Shown one piece after another: positions 43,253-52,462 of a stretch of 60,809 bases of DNA; positions within the stretch are counted from its first letter, which is position 1, and each line of letters begins with the position of its first letter. The DNA lies in the NCBI GenBank assembly GCA_028713675.1, contig JAQTNV010000018.1:1-60809 (forward strand), written 5' to 3'. Made by a program: the position numbers and the translations under genes. The notes under the pieces are model-generated. The model ran no database searches, was not told where the DNA came from, and saw only the letters and a list, made by a program, of their open reading frames with translations. The DNA comes from a bacterium. GTDB lineage: Bacteria > Desulfobacterota > JAPLJL01.

Positions 43253-43268
43253 GATTATGTCTTATAAC
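43239..43268 (+). promoter_or_regulatory. Promoter of the giant activase gene
   Basis: TTGCGC, 18-bp spacer, TATAAC; the -35 lies inside the palindrome. Confidence 0.45.
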
Positions 43269-43357
43269 ATTGGGCAAAATATGGCCCCCTTTCTTATTTT
43301 TAAAGGGGGAAAGGAAAAACTGTCGTTTTAAAACGGAATGATCAAGGAGAAATGAAA

Positions 43358-46300
43358 ATGGATAAAGCCATGGATTCCAAATCTGCCCCGGAAATCAGCA
43401 TCGGACTTGATATTGGCGGGGTTTCCATCAAGGCGGTCCGCCTGGAAAAGGGCGAGGTCCGGGAAACCCGTTATCTCCGCCACCAGGGAAACATCACCGC
43501 GCTGACCGAGTCGATTCTGAACGAACTGGGTTACCGGCCGGGCACGCCCCTGGGTCTGACCGGCAGGGGTTCCGGGATGATCAAGGAGAAACTCGCCCGG
43601 GAACCGATTGACGACACCCGGGCCCAGATTTCCGGGGTGAACAAATACTGCTCCTCCCACCGGAACATCATCAACCTGGGAGGGAGTTCCACCGCCTTGA
43701 TCCGGCTGGACGACTCGGGCCGGCTCTCCACCATTGTCACCAACTCGCTCTGCGCCGCCGGGACCGGGGCTTTTCTCGATCACCAAGTCATGCGCCTGGG
43801 CTTCAAGCTGGAGGATTCCGCCAGCTTTCCCGACGTGGAAAAGCCCCCCACCGTCGCCACCCGCTGCTCGGTTTTCGCCAAGACCGACCTGATCCACCGC
43901 CAGCAGGAGGGCTATACCGTGCCCGAACTCTGGGCCGGGCTCTGCCGGGGCATGGCCGAAACCTCGATGAACACCCTGCTCCGGGGCCGGTCGCTGGAAG
44001 GCCAGGCGGTGGTGATCGGGGGCGTGGCGAAAAACCCTCAGATCATGCGCTGGCTCAAATGCCGGTTCGGGGATCGGATCGGGACCTTCGAATTCGCCCC
44101 CTTCGCCCAGGCGATCGGGGCCGCCCTCCTGGCCGAGGACGGGCAGAAAACCGGGGCCGCGGTCGCCGATTCTGCCGCCGGCGCGGATCGTAAGAACAAG
44201 AAGCGGCCCGCGCTCACGCTCGAGCACTCCAAGTACCCCGACATGAACGCGGGAAATTTCTCCGTGGACAAGAGGGGAAACGAAATCCGGATCCTGGACA
44301 TCCCCCGCGGGAAAGACCTGGACGTATACATGGGCCTGGACATCGGCTCCACCAGCACCAAGCTCGCGGTGGTTTACGGGGACCAGGTCATCTTCGACAT
44401 TTACCGGAAGACCATGGGCGATCCCCTGGGGGCCACCCGCCTGCTTTTTGAGTCGGTGGAGGATATCCAGAAGGAATACAACGTCAAGCTGAAATTCCAG
44501 GGAGTGGGAACCACCGGGTCGGGCCGGAGATTCATCGGGATGGTGATCGGGGCCGACCGGATCATCAATGAGATCACCGCGCACCTGGCGGGAACCCAGA
44601 ACTTTTTCTCGGGGATCGAGACCATTTTTGAGATCGGCGGCCAGGATTCCAAGTACATGTTCCTCAAGAACGGGAGGATCCACGAGGCCAACATGAATTA
44701 CGTCTGCGCCGCCGGGACCGGCTCCTTCATCGAGGAAATCGCCAACCGGCTGGGCTTCGCCATCGGGGAGGTGGGCCAGGCGATCATGGACGTCGCCCCT
44801 CCCTATACCTCGGAACGCTGCACCGTTTTCATGGAACAGGACGCCACCGACCTGCTCCGGCAGGGATATTCCCGGAAGGAAGTCATGGCCGCGGTGATCT
44901 ATTCCATCGCCGCCAACTACCTGAACATGGTGGTCGGAACCCGGCCGATCAGCGGCAACCGGATCTTTTTCCAGGGGGCCACGGCCCGGAACCGGGGCCT
45001 GGTGGCGGCCTTTGAAAAAATCCTGAAGCGCGAGATCGTCGTCTCCCCCCACTGCCACATCATGGGGGCGATCGGCGCGGCCCTGGCCGCCCGCGACACG
45101 GTGAAGGAAAGCCGCTCCGCATCCTCTTTCCGCGGCCTCGAGGTCACCCGCCGGGAGATCCATACCCTCCAGGAGGAGTGCACCATCTGTTCCAACCGCT
45201 GCCGGATCACCAAGATCAAGATCGCCGGGGAGACCGAGGAGCCTTCCTGGGGTTACGCCTGCGGGCGGGAGCCGGGAGAAAAGGGAAAGAAAGAAGACGT
45301 CTATTTCCAGCCCTTCCGGGAACGCGAAAAAATCATGGCCAAATATCTCAAGGGCAACCCGCCGGAGAAGCCCATCGCCACCATCGGCATTCCCATGGCT
45401 CTGACCTCTTACCTTTTCCTGCCTTTCTATGTCCGCTTTCTCCAGGAGCTGGGGTTCCGGGCCCGCTTCTCCCTGGTGGGCGAAAAGAACGTGATCGCCC
45501 GCGGGAACGAGATTGCCGGAGGCGATTTCTGCCTGCCGGTCAAGGCCCTCTACGGCGAGCTCTCCCAGCTGCTGGACAATCCCAAGCTGGACTTCATCTT
45601 CCTCCCCCATTTCCTCCGGGCCCAGGAAAGAAAGGATTTTTCCAACAGCCACCTCTGCCCTTATGTCCAGACCGCGCCTTCCTACCTGAAATCATTCCTC
45701 CGGGTCAACCGGATTCCCGCGGACAAGATCATCTCGCCGGTTCTGGACTTGAGCTCCAGCACCCGGGTGAACGTCGAGGAGCTCCAGAAGGCATTCCGCG
45801 ATTTCGGCTTCAATACCGACCAGGTCCGCGCGGCCTGGGACCGGGCCCTGGAAGCCCAGGCCGGGTTCCAGAACGAATGCATCGAGAAAGGGAAAGAGAT
45901 CCTGGCCGACCTGGAAAAGACCGGCCGGAAGGGGATCGTCATCCTGGGCCGGGGCTACAACGTTTACGACCAGCGGCTTTCCCTCCAGATCCCCCTCCAG
46001 GTTTCCGAGCACCAGATCACCGTCATTCCCTACGACTTTTTCCCCTTCGTGGCCGAGAATATCTCCGCGGACTTCTCCAACCTCTTCTGGTACAACAGCC
46101 AGAATGTCCTGAACGCGGTCCAGGAGCTGAAGAAACATCCCAACCTTTTCGCGATTTACATCTCCAATTTCGGCTGCGGGCCGGATTCCTTCACCACCAG
46201 CTACGCCGACGAGCTGATGAACCAGCGCCCCCTGCTTTTCCTGGAGCTGGATGAGCACGGCTCCGCCACCGGCTACCTCACCCGGATCGAGGCCTTCCTG

Positions 46301-47530
46301 GACGTGATCAAGAACTACCAGACCGAGGCCCCCCTGCCCGCCAAGCACTGGAAGGAATCGTCGGAGGATTTCCGGAAGAGAAAGCTCTGGTTCCCGAACA
46401 TGCACCCGACCGCCAACCGGTTCTTCGAGGCCACTTTCCGGAAATTCGGCTTCGAAGCCGAATCGATGCCGAACGAGACCCAGGAGAGCCTGGAGCTCGG
46501 GAGGAAATACAGCCGGGGGAGCGAATGCATGCCCCTGGCCGTCACCCTGGGAAACTTCATCAAGCTGATTCAGGAGGAAAAGTTCGACCCCGAAAAGCAC
46601 GCTCTGTTCTTTGTTTCCTCCGACGGCCCCTGCCGTTTCGGGCAGTATGAATTCTTTTTCCGAGTCATCATGGACCGCTTCGGATTCAAGCAGGTCCCGA
46701 TCTTCGCGCCCTCGGCCCGCAACGCCTACCAGGGCATGCCCAACCGGCTCCGGATCGGGCTCGGGAAAGCGCTGCTGGCCGCCGATATCGTTTACAAACT
46801 CCGCTGCCGGACCCGGCCCTACGAGTTGAACCCGGGCCAGGTCGATCGGGTCACCGCCGAGGCCCTGGAGGAAGGAGCCCGGAAGATCGAGCAGGGCGGG
46901 GATTTCCTGGATGCCATCCAGGTCGCGGCGGACAAATTCAAATCCGTCCCGATCCTGAACACCCGGAAACCCCTGGTCGGGATCGTGGGCGAGATCTTCG
47001 TCCGCTGCAACCCCTTCAGCAACGACCATGTGGTGGAGGCGGTGGAACGTTACGGCGGGGAGGCCTGGCTTTCCCCGCTCTTCGAATGGATCTTTTTCGT
47101 CGACTACAACAACCGCTGGCGCTCCCGGCGGGACCGGAAATACAAGGAACTGTTCAAGGCCTACCTTTACAACCGCTGGCTGCACAAATACGATCACGAG
47201 GCCTACGAGGCGGCCGGCCCGCTCCTGGCCGACCGGCACGAGCCTTCGATCGAGGAAGCGGTCATGGCCGGCACCTATTTCCTCCCGGTCCAGCACACCA
47301 CCGAGGCCATGCTGACCCTGGGCCGGGCGGTCCTCTTCATCACCCGGAACCAGGCCCGGATGGTGGTCAACGCTTCCCCCTTCACCTGCATGCCGGGGAC
47401 GATTTCCACCGCCATTTTCTCGGAGATCGAGAAAATTTACCGGGTACCCGTCCTGAACCAATTTTACGACGGGGAAGAAGGACTGAACCAGAAAATCGCC
47501 ACCTATTTGCAGAATCTGCCGGCGGCCTAA
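43358..47530 (+). CDS. Giant two-domain acyl-CoA dehydratase activase/2-hydroxyacyl-CoA dehydratase-like protein
   Basis: 1390 residues. The ATG at 43358 has AAGGAG 8 bp upstream; the ATG two codons earlier is too close to it. Domains: ASKHA (BcrAD/BadFG) ATPase 1 from about residue 17 (G-L-D-I-G-G-V-S-I-K) and ATPase 2 from about 325 (G-L-D-I-G-S-T-S-T-K), a Cys-rich linker near 610 (C-T-I-C-S-N-R-C), then a DUF2229/HgdB-like region with conserved Cys in G-D-F-C-L-P, H-L-C-P, S-E-C-M-P, G-P-C-R-F and F-T-C-M-P. Both ATPase halves retain the two Cys of the activator [4Fe-4S] site (C-A-A-G-T-G and R-C-S/T-V-F). Such proteins use ATP to inject a low-potential electron. The client and substrate are unknown. 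It has its own promoter and no partner gene. Confidence 0.93.
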   Translation: MDKAMDSKSAPEISIGLDIGGVSIKAVRLEKGEVRETRYLRHQGNITALTESILNELGYRPGTPLGLTGRGSGMIKEKLAREPIDDTRAQISGVNKYCSSHRNIINLGGSSTALIRLDDSGRLSTIVTNSLCAAGTGAFLDHQVMRLGFKLEDSASFPDVEKPPTVATRCSVFAKTDLIHRQQEGYTVPELWAGLCRGMAETSMNTLLRGRSLEGQAVVIGGVAKNPQIMRWLKCRFGDRIGTFEFAPFAQAIGAALLAEDGQKTGAAVADSAAGADRKNKKRPALTLEHSKYPDMNAGNFSVDKRGNEIRILDIPRGKDLDVYMGLDIGSTSTKLAVVYGDQVIFDIYRKTMGDPLGATRLLFESVEDIQKEYNVKLKFQGVGTTGSGRRFIGMVIGADRIINEITAHLAGTQNFFSGIETIFEIGGQDSKYMFLKNGRIHEANMNYVCAAGTGSFIEEIANRLGFAIGEVGQAIMDVAPPYTSERCTVFMEQDATDLLRQGYSRKEVMAAVIYSIAANYLNMVVGTRPISGNRIFFQGATARNRGLVAAFEKILKREIVVSPHCHIMGAIGAALAARDTVKESRSASSFRGLEVTRREIHTLQEECTICSNRCRITKIKIAGETEEPSWGYACGREPGEKGKKEDVYFQPFREREKIMAKYLKGNPPEKPIATIGIPMALTSYLFLPFYVRFLQELGFRARFSLVGEKNVIARGNEIAGGDFCLPVKALYGELSQLLDNPKLDFIFLPHFLRAQERKDFSNSHLCPYVQTAPSYLKSFLRVNRIPADKIISPVLDLSSSTRVNVEELQKAFRDFGFNTDQVRAAWDRALEAQAGFQNECIEKGKEILADLEKTGRKGIVILGRGYNVYDQRLSLQIPLQVSEHQITVIPYDFFPFVAENISADFSNLFWYNSQNVLNAVQELKKHPNLFAIYISNFGCGPDSFTTSYADELMNQRPLLFLELDEHGSATGYLTRIEAFLDVIKNYQTEAPLPAKHWKESSEDFRKRKLWFPNMHPTANRFFEATFRKFGFEAESMPNETQESLELGRKYSRGSECMPLAVTLGNFIKLIQEEKFDPEKHALFFVSSDGPCRFGQYEFFFRVIMDRFGFKQVPIFAPSARNAYQGMPNRLRIGLGKALLAADIVYKLRCRTRPYELNPGQVDRVTAEALEEGARKIEQGGDFLDAIQVAADKFKSVPILNTRKPLVGIVGEIFVRCNPFSNDHVVEAVERYGGEAWLSPLFEWIFFVDYNNRWRSRRDRKYKELFKAYLYNRWLHKYDHEAYEAAGPLLADRHEPSIEEAVMAGTYFLPVQHTTEAMLTLGRAVLFITRNQARMVVNASPFTCMPGTISTAIFSEIEKIYRVPVLNQFYDGEEGLNQKIATYLQNLPAA

Positions 47531-47701
47531 TGGCAAAGAGCAAATGGCATAGCCTCCGGCCCGTATGGGCCTACGGCCCGGAGGGAGCATAGGGCAAAAT
47601 CAGCTCAAAGCTGAAAGGTCAAAGAAGATTTACGATTTACGAATAACGATCCTCCTTCGCCAAGGCTTCGGAGGACAGGTTGACGAATGAAAACCAAACA
47701 C

Positions 47702-47757
47702 GTAGGGCAAGGCTTTTCGATCAGATCCCGAGGCATGGTGGCCGAGTAAAGCCTTGC
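47702..47757. repeat. Dispersed 56-bp element, copy 4, inverted
   Basis: Same core as copies 1, 2, 3 and 5 in the opposite orientation. Confidence 0.75.
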
Positions 47758-47768
47758 GGAAAAAGTGG

Positions 47769-47791
47769 TAGCCGCAGGCTTTAGCCTGCGT
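47769..47791. repeat. Short hairpin of the GCGGCTAC family
   Basis: GTAGCCGCAGGCTTTAGCCT then GCG; it equals the ends of the 56-bp element without its core. Confidence 0.65.
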
Positions 47792-47841
47792 TAGAAGGTT
47801 TTTTTAAAAGAAATTTTATTTGAGGACATCTCTCTGCTAGG

Positions 47842-47874
47842 AAAATCCCCTCCCTCATCCGGAGGGGATTTTTT
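47842..47874 (+). terminator. Strong bidirectional intrinsic terminator
   Basis: AAAATCCCCTCC pairs perfectly with GGAGGGGATTTT (12 bp, loop 7), with T runs on either strand. It lies between convergent genes (stops at 47530 and 48000). Confidence 0.75.
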
Positions 47875-47962
47875 GTTTCTGCAGGAGGCTAAAGAAAAAA
47901 GAAATTGCTTCGTTTACGCTCGCAATGATGGATTAAGGGATCCTAAAAACCTTTGAGTTTCA

Positions 47963-47987
47963 GCGCAGGCTGAAGCCTGCGGCTACC
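47963..47987. repeat. Short hairpin of the GCGGCTAC family
   Basis: GCGCAGGCTGAAGCCTGCGG followed by CTACC, 12 bp behind the stop of HflC. Confidence 0.65.
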
Positions 47988-47999
47988 AGCAATAAATTC

Positions 48000-48857
48000 T
48001 TAGCGGGAATTTTTAAGATACTTAAAGTATTCGCTGGAGGGATCGAGAATAATGGTGGTCTTTTCCTTCAGGGATTTCTGGTAGCTGTCCAGGCTCCGGA
48101 TCAGGGCGAAAAACTGCGGGTCACGGTTGTAGGCGTCGGCATAGATCCGGGCCGCCTTGGCGTCCCCTTCCCCGCGCAGGATCTGGGACGAACGGTAGGC
48201 TTCCGCCAGGATCACCGACTTCTCTTTCTCCGCGCCGGCCCGGATCCGCTGGGCTTCCTCGTCGCCCTCGGAGCGGTACTGCTTGGCCTGCCGCTGCCGC
48301 TCGGCCTGCATCCGGCCGAAGACCGCCTTCTCGTTTTCCGGCGGGAGATCGGCCCGCTTGATCCGTACGTCCAAAACCTGGATCCCGTAAGCCAGGGCCT
48401 GCTGGTTCGAAAGCTCGGTGATCTTGCCCATGATTTTCGAGCGGTCCTCGGAAACAATCTGGGTCAGGGTATAGCGCCCCAGTTCCTGGCGGACATTGGA
48501 ATAGATGATGTCATCGAGACGGGCGCGGGCGCCGATCTCGTTCCGGACGGACTGGAAATATTTCAGAGGGTCCGTGATCCGCCAGCGGGTGTAATTGTCC
48601 ACGATCAGGTTTTTCTTGTCCTGGGTGATGATCTCGGAGGACTCGGCGTCATATTCCAGGAGGCGGAGGTCGAAAATGGTAACCTGCTGCAGGAAGGGGA
48701 CCCGGAACTTAAGCCCCGGGGTTTTGATCTCCCGCTTGTACTTGCCGAGCTCAAGGATCATGGCCTGCTGGGTCTGGTCCACGACAAAGACGGTGGCGGA
48801 AAGCAATATCGCCGCGAGAATCGCCAGGCTGAGAATGATCAACAGATTACGTTTCAT
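48000..48857 (-). CDS. hflC: HflC, SPFH membrane protein
   Basis: 285 residues. One N-terminal membrane helix (residues 5-27), then the SPFH/band-7 domain (G-L-K-F-R-V-P-F, N-L-I-V-D-N-Y-T-R-W-R-I) and a long charged coiled coil with repeated E-A-Y-R-S and R-G-E-G-D-A-K-A-A-R-I-Y-A-D-A-Y. The protein forms the HflKC cage around the FtsH protease in the inner membrane. It starts 9 bp after the hflK stop, so the two are translated together. The last residues (D-P-S-S-E-Y-F-K-Y-L) are typical of HflC. No FtsH gene in the window. Confidence 0.95.
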   Translation of the reverse strand: MKRNLLIILSLAILAAILLSATVFVVDQTQQAMILELGKYKREIKTPGLKFRVPFLQQVTIFDLRLLEYDAESSEIITQDKKNLIVDNYTRWRITDPLKYFQSVRNEIGARARLDDIIYSNVRQELGRYTLTQIVSEDRSKIMGKITELSNQQALAYGIQVLDVRIKRADLPPENEKAVFGRMQAERQRQAKQYRSEGDEEAQRIRAGAEKEKSVILAEAYRSSQILRGEGDAKAARIYADAYNRDPQFFALIRSLDSYQKSLKEKTTIILDPSSEYFKYLKNSR

Positions 48858-48866
48858 AATATGAGG

Positions 48867-49886
48867 CTACGGTTTTCCCGGCGCCGCCTCCGCTTGCGGT
48901 TTGCGCTCCATCGGAAGATAAGGGATTATGCTCTTGCCGAAATTATTCTCCAGGATGTATTTATCCAGGCTGGGCAGCAGTTCCTCCATGGCTTCCAGGT
49001 AGACCCGCTTCCGGGTGACCTCCGGGGCCCGCTGGAACTCCGCCAACAGCTTGAGAAATCGCTGGGCGTCTCCATCGGCCCGGTCGATCCGGACTTCCTT
49101 GTAGGCCTCGGCCTCCTTGACCAGCTTGGACGCCTCCCCCCGGGCCTTGGGGACGACGTCATTCCGGTAGCCCTCAGCCTCGTTCATCAGCCGGCTCTTG
49201 TCCTCCTTGGCGCTGGCCACGTCGCGAAAAGCCTGGAGGACCTCGTCGGGCGGATGCACGTCCTGGAGCTGGACCGCCACGATCTTCACCCCCGCCTGGT
49301 ATTTGTCCAGGGTTTCCTGGAGCAGGGTCTGGGTATCGTTCTGGATCTGGGCCTTGCCCTCGGTCAGGGCCTCGTCGATTTTTCTTTTCCCGATGACCTC
49401 GCGCATGGCGGCCTCGGAGGCCTGTTTGATCGTGGCCACCTGGTCCCGCACCTGGAAAAGGTATTCCATCGGGTCCTTGATCCGGTACTGGACGATGAAC
49501 TCGAGTTTGACGATGTTTTCGTCACCCGTGAGCATCAGGGATTCTTCCGGCACGGCCCGGATCTGGCCGGGGTCGCCTCCCGGAAAGGTCCTGAACCCGA
49601 TCTCGAGCCGCTCGACCTTGGTCACCCGGGGCCTGGTCACCTTTTCGATCGGCCAGGGCAGGCGCCAGTGCGGTCCCGGGTTGGTGGTGTGGCGGTAGGC
49701 CCCGAACCGCTGGACCACGCCGATCTGGTCGGGATTGACGATGTAAATCCCGCTGCCAAGCCAAATCGCCAGGATCACGACAAAGATCATCCACCAGCCG
49801 GGCAGGCGTTTCTGCCACTGGCCCAGGCGGGCCAGCAGCTGATCCAGCTCGGGAATATTGAAGTCCTGTCCGGGTTCGCGCCGCAT
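48867..49886 (-). CDS. hflK: HflK, SPFH membrane protein
   Basis: 339 residues. N-terminal helix at about 29-48 with the short cytoplasmic lead, SPFH domain (V-V-Q-R-F-G-A-Y, P-G-P-H-W-R-L-P-W-P), a coiled coil (residues about 200-270) and a Pro-rich tail M-E-R-K-P-Q-A-E-A-A-P. Partner of HflC in the FtsH-bound cage. It lacks the Gly/Gln-rich start of enteric HflK, as in most other phyla. 177 bp behind the slipin gene. Confidence 0.95.
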   Translation of the reverse strand: MRREPGQDFNIPELDQLLARLGQWQKRLPGWWMIFVVILAIWLGSGIYIVNPDQIGVVQRFGAYRHTTNPGPHWRLPWPIEKVTRPRVTKVERLEIGFRTFPGGDPGQIRAVPEESLMLTGDENIVKLEFIVQYRIKDPMEYLFQVRDQVATIKQASEAAMREVIGKRKIDEALTEGKAQIQNDTQTLLQETLDKYQAGVKIVAVQLQDVHPPDEVLQAFRDVASAKEDKSRLMNEAEGYRNDVVPKARGEASKLVKEAEAYKEVRIDRADGDAQRFLKLLAEFQRAPEVTRKRVYLEAMEELLPSLDKYILENNFGKSIIPYLPMERKPQAEAAPGKP

Positions 49887-50063
49887 ATAAAATCAGTCCT
49901 AAGTCGTCAGTGCTATGTCCTAAGTCGAAAAACCAAATATCAAAATACAAAAATTAAAATGACAAACCAATATTAATAATGATGAAGTCAAACATTAAAT
50001 TTTAAACCTTGGACCTGAAGCCATATTATATTCCGCAATCCGCATTCCGCAATCCGCATTTCC

Positions 50064-50825
50064 CTATGTGTTTAACTTTTTCTTCGCCATGTCCAGGAAC
50101 GGGGTGACGAGATCCATCGGCAAGGGGAACAGGATGGTGGAATTCTTCTCGGAAGAGATCTCGGAAAGGGTCTGGAGATACCGGAGCTGGAGGGCGGCCG
50201 GCTGGGTGCTGATGATCTCGGCGGCCCCGCGGAGTTTTTCGGCGGCCTGAAATTCCCCTTCGGCGTGGATGATCTTGGCGCGCTTTTCCCGCTCGGCCTC
50301 GGCCTGCTTGGCGATCGCCCGCTGCATTTCCTGCGGGAGGTCGATCTGCTTCACTTCGACGTTGGAGACCTTGATTCCCCAGGGATCGGCATGGCGGTCG
50401 AGAATCGTCTGGAGCTTCTGGTTGATGTGCTCCCGCTCGGCCAGGATCTGGTCGAGCTCGGCCTCGCCGCAGACGCTCCGGAGGGTGGTCTGGGACAGCT
50501 GCGAGGTGGCGTAATGGTAGTTTTCCACCTGGATGATCGACTTGAAGGGATCTATCACCCGGAAGTAAACCACCGCGTTGACCTTGATCGAGACATTGTC
50601 GCGGGTGATGACATCCTGGGGCGGAACCTCCATGGCCACGATCCGGAGGCTCACCTTCGCCATCCGGTCGATTACCGGGATCAGGATGATCAGGCCCGGC
50701 CCCTTGACCCCGATGGCCCGCCCGAGACGGAAGATGACCCCCCGCTCATATTCGTTCAAAATCCTCAGGGCGCTCGCCAGGATCACGATTACGACCACTG
50801 CCAGAATAATTGCACCCATACCCAT
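50064..50825 (-). CDS. Slipin (stomatin/prohibitin-like) protein
   Basis: 253 residues; one N-terminal helix (residues 3-20), then the stomatin pattern [39 protein letters not shown], and a C-terminal coiled coil with [14 protein letters not shown]. That is the slipin partner of NfeD-type membrane proteases. It lies directly behind the NfeD gene in the same direction, as seen in many bacteria. Inner-membrane scaffolding role. The word array C-C-G-C-A-A-T stands at its stop. Confidence 0.93.
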   Translation of the reverse strand: MGMGAIILAVVVIVILASALRILNEYERGVIFRLGRAIGVKGPGLIILIPVIDRMAKVSLRIVAMEVPPQDVITRDNVSIKVNAVVYFRVIDPFKSIIQVENYHYATSQLSQTTLRSVCGEAELDQILAEREHINQKLQTILDRHADPWGIKVSNVEVKQIDLPQEMQRAIAKQAEAEREKRAKIIHAEGEFQAAEKLRGAAEIISTQPAALQLRYLQTLSEISSEKNSTILFPLPMDLVTPFLDMAKKKLNT

Positions 50826-50865
50826 ATTTCCTCCTCTTTTGGTTTATTAATAATTGATTAATAGC

Positions 50866-51043
50866 ATGGGGCAAAGGGCATGGAGCATAGGGTAAAAAAT
50901 ATTTTCTGGCTTCTTAACTCTTTGCTCCCTACGCCCTGCTCTATGCCATATGCGCTTTGCTCTTTGCTTGCGCAGGCTTCCCTCGACCACAATGCCTCGG
51001 GATCTGATCGAAAAGCCTGCGGCTACCTGTTATCTGCTACCGG
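50866..51043. repeat. Foldback of word arrays with the 56-bp element
   Basis: GCATGGGGCAAAGGGCATGG (plus sense) faces CCCTACGCCCTGCTCTATGC (minus sense) 55 bp away, then the 56-bp element and GCTACCTGCTACCTGC words up to the NfeD stop. Confidence 0.75.
50972..51027. repeat. Dispersed 56-bp element, copy 5
   Basis: Almost base-for-base identical to copy 2 (39447-39502), including flanking GCTTTGCTTGC/TATGCTCTTTGC words. Confidence 0.75.
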
Positions 51044-52360
51044 CTACTTGCTACCTGCTACCTGCGACTTGTTCGCCTTGCTGACCCTGAGCACCATCCC
51101 TTTCACTTCTTCCACCTTCACCGGCTGGTCCTTCTCGATGGGCTCGGAGCTTTCCGCGTCCCAGAGTTCGCCGTTGACGAAAACCTTGCCCTTCGGATCG
51201 ATCCGGCTGTAGGCCTCTCCTTCCATCCCGATCATGCCCTCCTCCCCGGTGGTCGGCTTCCGGAGCTGGGCCCGGAGCGCCAGGGTCAGGGCCGCGACAA
51301 AGAAAGCCGCGGTGGCAAGCACCGACGGGATGATCACCTTCCAGGCCACGTGCATCCCCTCCGCCGGGGAATCAAAGAGCATAACCGAACCCAGGATCAT
51401 AGAAATAATCCCTCCCACGGTCAGGAGACCGTAACTGGTGATTTTTACCTCCGCGATGAACAGGACCAGGGCCAGGACAATCAAAAGCAGGCCGGCGTAA
51501 TTGATCGGCAGGGTCTGGAAAGCCACAAAAGCCAGGAGCAGGGAGATGCCGCCGATCACCCCGGGGACAATGGAGCCGGGATTGGCGAGTTCGAAGAAAA
51601 TTCCCCACATCCCGATAATCATTAATATATAGGCGAGGTTGGGATTGGCGATGGTGGTAAGGACCCGGTGGCGAAGACCCATCTGGACGCGCTCCACCCG
51701 GGCCTCCTTGGTTTTCAACACCACCTCCCCCGTCGAAACTTCCACTTTCTTGCCGTCGATCCGGGTCAGGAGGTCGGTCAGGCTGGGGGAAATCAGGTCG
51801 ATGACCTTCTGTTTCAGGGCCTCTTCGGACTGCGTGGAAATGCTTTTCCGGACCGCGTTCTCCGCCCAATCCTGGTTCCGGCCCCGCTTGGCGGCCAGGC
51901 CGCGGACGTAGGCGGCGGCGTCATTCTCCACCTTCTTCATCATCGCCTCGTCCATGCCCTTTTCCCCGATCGCCACCGGGTGGGCCGCCCCGATGTTGGT
52001 CCCGGGGGCCATGGCGGCGACATGGGCGGCCAGGGTGATGACGGCCCCGGCCGAAGCCGACCGCGCCCCGCTCGGGTAGACGTAAACCACCACCGGGATC
52101 TTCGCACCCAGGATGGCCTTGACGATATCGCGCATGGCCTCGTCCAGCCCGCCGGGGGTGTCCAGCTCGATCACCAGGCAGACGGCCTTCTCCTTCTCGG
52201 CCGCGGCCAGGTTGTCCAGGATAAACTCGGCGGAGATGGGGGTGATGGCGGCCGCCACGGTAATGACCCGGACCACGCCGGGCGTTTCCGCCGCCCGCGC
52301 CGGCGAAATGAAAACGAACGATATTAACAATGCCAGAAAAATGTATTTAAAAATTTCCAT
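51044..52360 (-). CDS. NfeD/STOPP membrane serine protease
   Basis: 438 residues. Signal peptide (IFLALLISFVFISPARA), then a ClpP/crotonase-like protease domain (residues 25-210) with the S-A-S-A-G nucleophile elbow near 100 and the Lys at about 140, four to five helices (about 240-360), and a C-terminal OB-fold NfeD domain (G-x-G-x-V-Y, G-E-L-W-D-A). Such proteases cut slipin or stomatin near the C-terminus and act in membrane quality control. Operon with slipin and, further down, HflK/HflC. The last ten codons come from the word array, which also provides the stop. Confidence 0.93.
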   Translation of the reverse strand: MEIFKYIFLALLISFVFISPARAAETPGVVRVITVAAAITPISAEFILDNLAAAEKEKAVCLVIELDTPGGLDEAMRDIVKAILGAKIPVVVYVYPSGARSASAGAVITLAAHVAAMAPGTNIGAAHPVAIGEKGMDEAMMKKVENDAAAYVRGLAAKRGRNQDWAENAVRKSISTQSEEALKQKVIDLISPSLTDLLTRIDGKKVEVSTGEVVLKTKEARVERVQMGLRHRVLTTIANPNLAYILMIIGMWGIFFELANPGSIVPGVIGGISLLLAFVAFQTLPINYAGLLLIVLALVLFIAEVKITSYGLLTVGGIISMILGSVMLFDSPAEGMHVAWKVIIPSVLATAAFFVAALTLALRAQLRKPTTGEEGMIGMEGEAYSRIDPKGKVFVNGELWDAESSEPIEKDQPVKVEEVKGMVLRVSKANKSQVAGSK

Positions 52361-52462
52361 TGTTATTATTTGCCCTTTGCTCCCTGCCCCCTGCTCCTTG
52401 CCCTCTATTGTCCGACCTTTGACCTTTCACCTTTGAGCTTAAACCTACTATCAGCAAATCCT

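Larger units (their letters stand above)
47531..47841 (+). repeat. Word arrays and elements behind the activase
   Basis: GGCAAAGAGCAAATGGCATA starts at the stop, then CCTCCGGC...GCCCGGAGG palindrome, CAGCTCAAAGCTGAAAGGTC, GATTTACGATTTACG, a CCTCCTTCGCCAAGGC...CGGAGGAC unit, the inverted 56-bp element and a GTAGCCGCAGGC hairpin. No gene seen. Confidence 0.7.

Noticed and set aside
43328-47590. Very long antisense frames (774 and 632 codons) opposite the activase gene
   Set aside because: They exist because high GC removes stops on the other strand; composition is Gly/Pro/Asp-rich with no motif, and the plus strand has a clear conserved protein.
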